DNA of 64,000 bases. Source: Vitis vinifera (taxonomy: Eukaryota > Streptophyta > Magnoliopsida > Vitales > Vitaceae). Numbering within the stretch: the first letter of the stretch is position 1; each line of letters opens with the position of its first letter. Below, piece by piece: positions 48,332 to 57,800 of this stretch. The notes under the pieces were generated by a model that was not told the DNA's origin, ran no database searches, and saw only the letters and a program-made list of their open reading frames with translations. The stretch spans positions 24,095,001 to 24,159,000 of the forward strand of contig NC_081818.1 of NCBI RefSeq assembly GCF_030704535.1, read 5' to 3'. Both the position numbers and the translations under genes were made by a program.

Positions 48332-48547
48332 TAATTCTTTAAGCAAATTTTAGGGTCTAAAAAACTAAGTACTCTCCAAATCAATCAAAATAGTGATAAG
48401 CTTCTATTTGATGACACGTACCTTTGATGTGCATAATTTGGTAGGGGAGTGTGCTTTAAAGTGCATGAAGTAGTAGATTCTTCTACTTCTTACTCCTTTG
48501 TAATTGGTTACTCAAGGTCTATAGGTATAATTTCTCTTGAGAAGGCT

Positions 48548-48914
48548 TAGGTCTTATTTGACAATTATTTTCGAAAACAATTTTGAAAACCATTCTTTAA
48601 TGTTTTGTTGAATAAAAGTCTATTTGACACCTAATTAAAATACTTTTAACTGTTTTTAATATTTTTAAAAGTAATTTTTATATCTAATGTTTTAGTTTTA
48701 ATCATTTTATATCTTCGTATAATTATTTTTTAAAACAATTCTTAGAAAACAAATAAAAATAACTAAAAGATTTTCTTTACAAATACCTTTTTTTTTTGTT
48801 TTTAAAAATAATAAACAGAATATGGTTTTCTAATCACCAATCGTGTTTTTTTATTTTTTTTATTCTGAAGAACAGAAAACTGTTCTCGAAAACAATTATC
48901 AAATAAACCCTTAA
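48548..48914. mobile_element. MITE with about 45-bp inverted ends in intron of copy 4
   Basis: The start TTAGGTCTTATTTGACAATT and the end AATTATCAAATAAACCCTTAA are inverted repeats that continue inward with mismatches. The body is AT-rich and about 366 bp long. The superfamily is not resolved. Confidence 0.55.
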
Positions 48915-50566
48915 ATCCTAAGCAACCATGCTCTTGGTTACTTAATATATCCCCGAAACCAGTTAATTAAATGCATCACTTGTAATGACATATTCAATAG
49001 CTCATCATGCAATCCGCCTTTAATCCCCTCAACTTTCATATGTACCTATAAAATTAATAAGAACATAAAAAAAAAAATTTTAAAAATTATGGTGGCATAT
49101 GTAACTTGGCTATTATCGAGGATTATAATACAATGATCTTAGATGTTGTTTAAATTCTCAATTTTATTTATTTATTTATTTATTTTGGTGTTATCACTAT
49201 TTATTATCTATATTACTTAATATTTATATTTGACTTAATATTTAAATAATAAGAAAAATAAATTTAAAAATTAAAATATATTCTTAAAAAACATTAAGTT
49301 TTCACGTCAAATTCTAAAAAAATATTTTCGATTTAAAAACTATTAGATGGGTTTCGAGTTTAGAAAACAATTTTTTGTTTCCAAAAACAATATCTAAAAA
49401 CAGGTCCCAAATAACTGCTCTTCATTTTTTTTTTATTCTTTCCCAGTATTGGTAATACTGTGAATACGATGAAGAACTTGGACGAGGGCATAGCATACAG
49501 AAGAAACACTTCACAGTAAATCCAGGGGATATGTTCACAATCAAAATATGGTTTTTCAATTCAGGACTGCCATAACAGCAATAGCGATTATGTTGACATC
49601 TGATTTATCCACAGACCTTGTTATGCTTCATCAATCAAAATATGAAAAACTTCTACCTAACGTCCTTGGTTTCTGTTGGGATTTTTCTTTGCAGGAACTC
49701 CAATAAAAAACCAGAATTTTCAGCTGTCGCCAAACATGCCCCCAATCAACACAGCGAACCTCCCCTGGGCCTGCATGGGTGACTCAACCGCACAAAGACT
49801 TGTATCCAAGTATCTGCTAAGAAACAGCATATCCATCACTGTCGCAGATTGGCTCATTTGCAACTCCACCTATGACCTTGAGCCTGAAGCATTTACCTTA
49901 GCTCAGACTCTGCTACCAGTAGGCCCACTTTTGGCAAGCAACCGGCAGGCAAACACCGCAGGACACTTCTGGCCAGAGGACTCGACTTGCCTTGAATGGC
50001 TTGATCAACAGCCGGCCTGCTCAGTCATCTATGTCGCATTTGGAAGCTTCACAGTTTTTGACAAAGCCCAGTTCCGAAATTGGCTTTAGGACTTGAGCTC
50101 TGCAACAGGCCATTCCTATGGGTCGTGAGGCCAGATATCACCACTGGGGCAAATGATGCCTACCCCGAGGGGTTTCAAGAGAGGGTCTCCACTCGTGGGC
50201 TGGGCACCGCAGCAGAAGGTTCTGAGCCATCCTTCTGTTGCTTGCTTCTTAAGCCACTGTGGCTGGAACTCTGTCCTTGAAGGAGTAAGCAATGGGGTCC
50301 CCTTCCTCTGCTGGCCTTACTTTGCTGACCAGATATTTAACCAGGGATACATCTGTGATGTTTGGAGGGTGGGACTGGGGCTTAGCCCAGATGAAAGAGG
50401 TGTCATACTAGGGGAAGAAATTAAGAATAAGGTGGATGAGCTGCTCATTGATGAAAAATTCAAAGCCAGGGCTATGGAGCTCAAGGAAATGACAGCCCTT
50501 AATGTTAAAGAAGGTGGCAAGTCTTACAGCAACTTGATGAATTTCATTGAATGGATCAAGTCATAG

Positions 50567-51010
50567 ACAAATAATTCAAGATTTTCTCAAGATTGATGTT
50601 GTTTGGTTAAAAGCTTTTGATTGTCATAAAATCCAAACAGTATATCCATGCACTTTGTGAGTCCAACTTCACCACCCTGTTTGTCTGTCATCACTCATCA
50701 TCATTATCCATCATATTTTCCTTTTAAGACGTACCATCTTATGAATAGATTCAAATCTGTGCTTGGTGATGGATCTCAAAGCTTTTCAATTGAGAAGACA
50801 AACTCCATGCTTCATTTTCTTCATTAGTCTGACAATCAAGGAGAGTTTAGTTTGTTCACCAAAAAGCTGGAAGTAGTCTACTTCCACATCAATTTCATCC
50901 ATTAAAAAATCCTTGAAATAATTTTGACATGGATTTATTATAACAACATACAATCATAACTTATTTGAGCCAACATCTTTCAAAATGTGATTTTCTGCCT
51001 GCAACAACGC
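50567..51010. other. 3' flank of copy 4, paralogous to the 3' flank of gene 5
   Basis: Aligns base by base with 60552-60985 (for example ACAAATAATTCAAG and CCATCTTATGAATAGATTC). This defines the right part of the segmental duplication. Confidence 0.7.
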
Positions 51011-51013
51011 TAA

Positions 51014-51295
51014 GGTAGTGTTTGTTTTTTTTACTTTTTGTTGAAAGCAATTTGTTTTTAGAATTTAGGTTGTTTGTTTTTTTATTTTTTTATGACTTAT
51101 TATAAATTTTTTACTAAATAGAAAAATTCAAAATAATTAACTTTTTCTAAATAAAAAAAATAATATATTGGTTTTTATTTACTTTTTAATACTTAATATA
51201 AATAAAATACTATAAAAATCAAAAACCTAATATTTAACACTATTAATTAAGTATTGAGGTTCTATTTAGAATTAAGTAAAAAAACAAATACCACC
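51014..51295. mobile_element. Tourist-like MITE (PIF/Harbinger type)
   Basis: Flanked by TAA on both sides (51011-51013 and 51296-51298). The inverted ends are GGTAGTGTTTGTTTTTTT and, from the right, GGTGGTATTTGTTTTTTT. It is 282 bp and AT-rich. The matching place after gene 5 (about 60985-61010) has no such insertion. Confidence 0.75.
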
Positions 51296-51469
51296 TAAGA
51301 CATGTGACCTCATTTTACACAACAAGAGGTCACATGACTTACATCTCACTGTAACTTTGTAAACCTTTGGAACCACTTTCTCCAAATCCATAAAAAGGCA
51401 TATATAATTTAATTTTAAACTAATAAATAAATAAGCCTACCAATTTCCAAACCAGTAGACCATCACGTG

Positions 51470-51745
51470 ATTAGTGTCTGTCTTGGTGACTTAACCACAG
51501 AAAAAGAATCATTTGATTTTATGCTATGAAACAACAAAGCCATTTGCAGTTCAAGTAAAGACCTTGAGCCTGCAGCTTTTACCTCAGATCAGAAGACAGT
51601 ACCTATTGGCTCACTTTTGGCAAGTAACGAGCTCAGAAACTCGGCAGGGTACTTGTGTAAAATGGCTTGATAAACAGTCAGTCTACTCAATCATATATAT
51701 TGCATTTGGAAGCTTCAATGGTCTTGATAAACAAGCTTGTATACC
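51470..51745 (+). pseudogene. UGT83A1-like exon-2 relic
   Basis: Broken frames still read SSKDLEPAAFTSDQKTVPI, then LLASNELRNSAGYLCKMA and YIAFGSFNGLDKQA. These match the middle of exon 2 of the intact genes and the decayed copy at 45235-45405. There is no exon 1 or PSPG box nearby. Confidence 0.75.
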
Positions 51746-52260
51746 TTTTTCTCTTGTTCAGGAGCAATAAACCATTTAGGTTGTTCCATATATATATCTT
51801 ATAATTCCCCATTTAAAAATGTTGTCTTAACATCCATTTGATAAATTTCAAGATTATGCAATGCATAATCAACTATTAACTAGATGGACTTTTGGGATTG
51901 ATTGAGGCTACAGTTTGACTCTATATCCTTAAAACAAATTTCATCTTGTTCAGGTGCTTACGGTAAAGTTGATTGTCTCCCAAGACACAACAATCACTTT
52001 CTTGTGATAGTAGCACTCCAAATTACAAGAAATAAAAAATCACTTGGCTATTTGTATTCTTTTGAATACCAAAAAAAAAAATGAGTAGAAAAAATAAAGG
52101 ACTAAACTGGAAGCTAAGAAGGATATAGAAGTTTAAGAGACTAAAAGGAGAAAAAGTAAAGAGAATGGATGAAGGAAAGAGTGAATCAGAAAAGACAAAA
52201 GAAAGGGTGAGGAACGCTTACTTATAGATTTTGTTGCTGGTTATTCAAAGAAATGTGTGT
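51746..52260. other. Spacer, possibly transposon-derived
   Basis: A stretch at 51800-52070 has the look of copia gag-pol debris, but no motif is secure. No gene recognised. Confidence 0.3.
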
Positions 52261-52654
52261 AGACCCCCATATGGGGCTCCTTTTTTTCATTTTCTACAGG
52301 TCATACTTCTTGCTAGGTGGAGGACTATTCCAACAGCCACATGTCACTTCGTGGATGGCTGCCAGAGAATCAACCTTGCTTTTTGAAGATGCAATGGGAA
52401 TTTGACACCTGTCAAGGAGAATCAGAGGGGAGCGCATTTTCGCCATCGAGTGGAAGCGCATGGGCTGAAATGCGGGATCCACAAAATGGCGACTCCGCTA
52501 GGGATCATTAGAGGGTCAAGCTTGAACATAAGATGAAGCAAATGTGGTGTTTGATTGGTCGAGCAATGGATACCTATCTTTTGATTGCACATTGAGAGTT
52601 CTTGATATCATTGGATGCATGCTTGGTTATTGTATTCATTTGGGGCATGGACAT
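52261..52654 (+). mobile_element. Tat/Ogre-type gypsy fragment: LTR end, primer-binding site and leader
   Basis: TGGCGACTCCGCTAGGGA at 52487-52504 matches the tRNA-Arg-type primer-binding site typical of plant Tat/Ogre elements. The sequence before it ends in CA at 52483 or so, as an LTR should. No coding part or second LTR is present. The left boundary is a guess. Confidence 0.5.
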
Positions 52655-53981
52655 GCTGATTATGATGATTGATTATCTTGATTAAAATCTGGGGTAGGTT
52701 TGGGTATTGCGCCCACCCCGATTATATATCAAATTAATTTTTAAAATTAATTTAATTTAATTTTTATTTTTCTATTTTAATATATAGATAATAATAAAAT
52801 ACTTTTAATAAAATAATTTATAAAAAAATATAATAATTTAATTATTTCTAAAATATATTTATTTTAATATAATTAAAAACTTTAAAAGTAATTTAAAAAA
52901 ACTAAAATTAAAAAAAAAACAAAACAAAAAGTTAAACGTGACAGGGCGAGTAGGTATGGGAATTTATCATACTCGTTCTGCCCTATTTAATTTTTTAAAT
53001 GGGACGAGGATGAGAATTACTTTAAATAAACGGGACCGGGTTGGGATGGGGGCGACCCATCCCGAACGTCTCGTTGTCATCCCTATACATAACCCAAATC
53101 CAAATTTACTTTTTTGTAATATTTATAACTCCAAATACTGATTATGATGATTGATTATCTTGATTGAAATCTGGGGTAGGTTTGGGTATTGCGCCCACCC
53201 CGATTATATATCAAATTAATTTTTAAAATTAATTTAATTTAATTTTTATTTTTCTATTTTAATATATAGATAATAATAAAATACTTTTAATAAAATAATT
53301 TATAAAAAAATATAATAATTTAATTATTTATAAAATATATTTATTTTAATATAATTAAAAACTTTAAAAGTAATTTAAAAAAACTAAAATTAAAAAAAAA
53401 AACAAAACAAAAAGTTAAACGTGATAGGGCGAGTAGGTATGGGAATTTATCATACTCGTTCTGCCCTATTTAATTTTTTAAATGGGACGAGGATGAGAAT
53501 TACTTTAAATAAACGGGACCGGGTTGGGATGGGGGCGACCCATCCCGAACGTCTCGTTGTCATCCCTATACATAACCCAAATCCAAATTTACTTTTTTGT
53601 AATATTTATAACTCCAAATACTGATTATGATGATTGATTATCTTGATTGAAATCTGGGGTAGGTTTGGGTATTGCGCCCACCCCGATTATATATCAAATT
53701 AATTTTTAAAATTAATTTAATTTAATTTTTATTTTTCTATTTTAATATATAGATAATAATAAAATACTTTTAATAAAATAATTTATAAAAAAATATAATA
53801 ATTTAATTATTTATAAAATATATTTATTTTAATATAATTAAAAACTTTAAAAGTAATTTAAAAAAACTAAAATTAAAAAAAAAACAAAACAAAAAGTTAA
53901 ACGTGACAGGGCGAGTAGGTATGGGAATTTATCATACTCGTTCTGCCCTATTTAATTTTTTAAATGGGACGAGGATGAGAA

Positions 53982-54467
53982 TAGGGGTCTCCAAAAAGCC
54001 CGCGGCCCGCTTTAGGCCCGGCCCGGCCCGAGCCCGTTTATGGGCGGGCTGGGCCGCGGGCCTAAATTTAGGCCCGTAGGCCCGCCCTTAGGCCCGCCTT
54101 TAATTTTTAAAAAAAAAATAATATACTATATTTTTATATATATATAACTAACTCATTTAATAAGCACAAAAGAAATGTAGCTCAGTTGGTTAGAGCCTTG
54201 AAATTTAAGCTTGAGGGGAGGGGTTCGAATCCCACCCTCTTCTTTCCTTTATTTAAAAGCCATTTTGGCTTATTTAAAAAAGCCCGTCGGCCCGGCCCGC
54301 TGGCCCGGCCCGCCCCTCAGCCCGCGGGCTCATAGGCCGGGCCGCGGGCCTAGCATTTGAGCTCGGCCCGGCCTGTTGACCAGTCAACGGGCCCATAGGC
54401 CCGGCCCGAGCTGGGCCGCGGGCCTCCTATTTACGGCCCGGCCCGGCCCGCCCGTTGGAGACCCTTA
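53982..54467. mobile_element. hAT-type MITE with GGCCCG-rich arms and an internal tRNA-derived segment
   Basis: An 8-bp target duplication GATGAGAA (53974-53981 and 54468-54475) flanks the inverted ends TAGGGGTCTCCAA and, from the right, TAAGGGTCTCCAA. Inside are two GC-rich arms made of GGCCCG/GGCCCGCC-type words, able to fold on each other, around an AT-rich centre. The centre contains a tRNA-like Pol III promoter (next entry). It is inserted in the third unit of the 483-bp repeat. Confidence 0.85.
54169..54245 (+). ncRNA. tRNA-derived segment with intact A and B boxes
   Basis: TAGCTCAGTTGGTTAGAGC (54178-54196) is a textbook D-arm/A box and GGTTCGAATCC (54222-54232) a textbook B box/T-loop, 32 bp apart. 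The acceptor and T stems pair poorly and there is no clear anticodon arm. This is therefore a tRNA-derived Pol III promoter, like a SINE head, and not a working tRNA gene. Transcription would run left to right toward gene 5. Confidence 0.7.
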
Positions 54468-54592
54468 GATGAGAATTACTTTAAATAAACGGGACCGGGT
54501 TGGGATGGGGGCGACCCATCCCGAACGTCTCGTTGTCATCCCTATACATAACCCAAATCCAAATTTACTTTTTTGTAATATTTATAACTCCA

Positions 54593-54849
54593 AATACTTA
54601 ATTTTGAAACAACTTGACAAAAAAAAGAAAAAAAAGTAAATTTTAATGATATTATATCTAACTTCAATTTCCAACCACATATACACTCCCGTATAAAAAA
54701 CAACCATGATAATATCAAAATGTGGATAATGACAATCCATTGGTTAGTGAATCCACAAGGATAAGGAAAGTGGACCCAATGATAGCAAGAAGTCAAAAAA
54801 GTTCTACAGAAGGGATCAGAGTCTGAGCAGCACAAGAGAGAGAGTAAAA
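54593..54849 (+). promoter_or_regulatory. Truncated promoter region of UGT gene 5
   Basis: Aligns with 45780-45990 upstream of copy 4, then skips to a short leader, ACAAGAGAGAGAGTAAAAATG. Roughly 150 bp present in copy 4, including its TATA box and most of the (GA)n leader, are absent. I see no substitute TATA box at a normal distance. Confidence 0.65.
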
Positions 54850-57800
54850 ATGGGGAGTTTACATGTTTTAGCTATACCTTACGCAGCACAAGGCCATGTA
54901 ATTCCCCTCATGGAGCTCTCACAAAACTTGGTCATGCATGGCTTCAAAGTCACATTTGTAAACACAGACTTCTCTCAAGAGCGGATTGTGAAATCTTTCG
55001 CAGGAAAGGATGATGTAAGGGATCAGATCCGTCTGGTTTCAATCCCCGATGGGTTAGAAGCCTGGGAGGATAGGAATGACTTGGGGAAGGCATGTGAAGG
55101 AATTCTTCGGGTCATGCCTAAGAAGCTGGAAGAGCTCATACAGGAAATCAATCGTACGGACGACCATGAGATCGCTTGTGTCATTGCAGATGGGCATATG
55201 GGTTGGGCTCTGGAAGTGGCAGAGAAATTGGGAATCAAGAGAGCGGCTTTCTGGCCATCAGCAGCTGCAATGATGGTCTTGACGTTTCGCATGCAAAACC
55301 TGATCGATGATGGGATAGTAGATGATGATGGTAAGCCTCCCCGTCACCACTTTTGATTGTGTTCCAACAGCATTTAACACATTAGAAAATCATACATACT
55401 TTTGCTTACTGATCAACTAATTTGCCTGCAACCAAAAAATATAAGGTAGTGATTTACAATTGTAACTTTTTTGGAAAACAATTTTTTGTTATTCAAAAAG
55501 AAATACGAAAACACGAGTAATAACCAAAAAATATAAAATATTTTTTTATCCTAGAATTTTTTTTATAATATCTTTTAGTTGTCTTCACTTTTTTTTTTCC
55601 ATGCGTTGTTTTTAGTTATTATCAATTAATCTATCCAATTGATCACCTCCATAGTAGTAACTGCAAGAGTTGTACTCAGCCTCATTTATATGACCGAACA
55701 CTAACCAATTTAATGATTCCACTTGTAGCACCACATAACACATGTTTCTTGTCCTCGTAGTTTGTTGATTTTCCTGCAACAATTCCTGGTGAAGAAATTA
55801 GAGAAAAACAAAAAAAAAAACACAGATTTAACGTGATTCAACGGATTGCCTACATCCACAGGAATAGGGAAGAAGACTTTCACTATATGTCAAATTAGAG
55901 TTACAATAAAAGGGTATTTATACTAACACTTAGGTAATGAAATTCCAAAAATACCCCTGAATCGTATAGCAGGGGGCGTTGCCCCCCCAACCTCTCATTC
56001 ACCCTTAACAATAAAAATACAAGTTCGAATGGCAAATATTATCGTTCCACTCCGACATTTGCTCATTTTTCTCCATATATGTCTTTCCCTCAATATGAGC
56101 CACATACTACAACATAGTTGAAGTCCATGTAGAATTGTTTGAAACCTCACACAATAGGAACAAGTGTGGTGAGCCATTGGATGTCCAAAACCATGACACA
56201 TCCTCCAAGAGAAAGGAGATGGGAATCTGTAGCAAAAATCTCACATTCTTAAACACCTAACCATGAAGATCAATGCCATTAAATTTTGGGAAATCAATTT
56301 TATCGTACCATACTTGGAAATTACCATGGCTAGAACCTAAGTGATTAGCGTTGATGAAGGAGCTCTCAGAAGGACTTTGATTATGAGAGCTCATACTTCG
56401 TTCATGGTTGCCATCCATTCTCGTAACTCTTTTGAGAGTTTTAGTTTGTTGTTTAAGAGCTTCAGAATGCATATCAAAACTCTCATGTAATTGTCTAATT
56501 GTTTTCTTCAACTATTTGGATTCTTACCCTCTGTTACGCCGTAGTGAAGGATCCCTAGGATCTCTTGTCATCTTTACTTTCTTTAATTTAATTTCCTAGT
56601 ATCTTAATTTAGTTTCCTTATACTCTATCCTACAAGTAGCCTATACTAAATAAGGAGATTGTAATGGCGAAAATCATACAAAAATTCTCTATAAGAAGAC
56701 CTAGAATTTGTTATCTCAAATTACATCTTCTCCTTGCTCATAAATATTGGTATCAAATGATAGTCTTGGCATAAATCATGGTGGAAGGGATTAGAGCGCA
56801 AGAACAATGCTAACTTGAATATATTGTTAAAAAATTGAAAGATTTATTAGATAAACAAGTAGCGCCCTTATCAGAACTATTGAAGATGGTCGCAACTATG
56901 AACTTGAAATTTGAATACATGATTTCTAGAATACAGGAGTTAGGTAATGGAGACAATGCCTCAATTAATAGATGCAGGACAAACAATAAATTATGAGGTA
57001 CAAATTCCTTTCAAACCAAGTTTTCCAAACTTAGTTTTTCAAATTTTGAAGATGGGAATCCTAGTGGGTGGATTTACAAATGTGATAGATTTTTTTAAAA
57101 TCAATGGAATTAGGAAACATGAGAAGGTAGGATTAGCTACATTACACATAGAAGGAAGGACCTTAGCATGGTTTTAAGAGTACAAGGCTAGTAACAAAGA
57201 AATTAAATGGGAACAATTTTCTGTAGATGTTTCTAGTTTTGGCCTAGTGCTTGTGATAGTCCGATTAGGCAAATAACTAAAATAGGTTTCTATAGTTAGG
57301 GCATACCAGGAGTAGTTTGAAATGTTGATGGTCAAAACTAATGGATTGTCAAAGGAGATTTTGTCTAATGCTTCATTAGCAACTTAAAAAGAGGTTATTA
57401 AAAAATCAAATCACCATGTTTCGATTAAACACACTAGCCCAAGCCATCAAGTTAGCCCTACTACAAGAAGGAGTAATAGAGGCAATTCTCAATGAAGTCA
57501 ATGGCTCTAATAGAAGTGAAGGGATTACAATAAAATCTATGGGAATTAGAATGAATCAAAATATATAGTCAACTACCACCCATTAAGAGGATTTCAACCA
57601 TAGAGATGTAAGAGAGACGTGAAAAAAAACTTTCTTATTATTGTGATAAGAAGTATGAGTTTGGCTATAGATGTAAAAGAAAGCAAATTTTTCTATTAAA
57701 TGATGATGAAAGTGAAGGCGAAGCTACATGTGAAGCTAAAAATGATATTAAAGAGGAAGATCTTATGGTTTCAATCAATGCAATATCTAGTTCGACCTCT

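Larger units (their letters stand above)
46197..50566 (+). pseudogene. UGT83A1-like copy 4, broken in exon 2 (exons 46197-46677, 49695-50566)
   Basis: Exon 1 is intact (MGSLHVLVMPFPAQGHV, His 16; CVIADGNMGWALEVA) and nearly the same as in gene 5. Exon 2 has two deletions relative to gene 5: one base near 50077, which brings a TAG into frame at 50087-50089, and eleven bases near 50196-50206. Together they remove 12 bases, so the frame returns for the PSPG remainder, but only after the stop. Translation would give 291 residues without the donor-binding box, so no glycosyltransferase activity is expected. The intron is 3,017 bp with donor GGTAAGCC, unlike genes 1-3. The TATA promoter is present, so it may still be transcribed. 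Confidence 0.9.
52655..54592. repeat. 483-bp tandem repeat, three copies (third one interrupted)
   Basis: Units start at 52655, 53138 and 53621 with CTGATTATGATGATTGATTA, an exact 483-bp period. The units differ at only a few bases (for example GTGACAGGGC versus GTGATAGGGC). Each unit joins a short Tat/Ogre-like piece, a truncated AT-rich MITE with GC-rich ends, and about 50 bp of UGT upstream flank. The third unit is split by a 486-bp hAT-type element plus its 8-bp duplication. Confidence 0.93.

Noticed and set aside
46197..50566. Copy 4 as a normal UGT gene
   Set aside because: A TAG at 50087-50089, caused by a one-base deletion relative to gene 5, removes the whole PSPG box.
52938..53624. 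Two identical 67-codon frames as paired small genes
   Set aside because: They exist only because the 483-bp unit is repeated. The frame crosses the GC-rich MITE end and UGT flank and has no protein-like features.
54169..54245. A functional tRNA gene
   Set aside because: A and B boxes are excellent, but acceptor and T stems do not pair well and no anticodon arm with a readable anticodon forms. It also lies inside a MITE.
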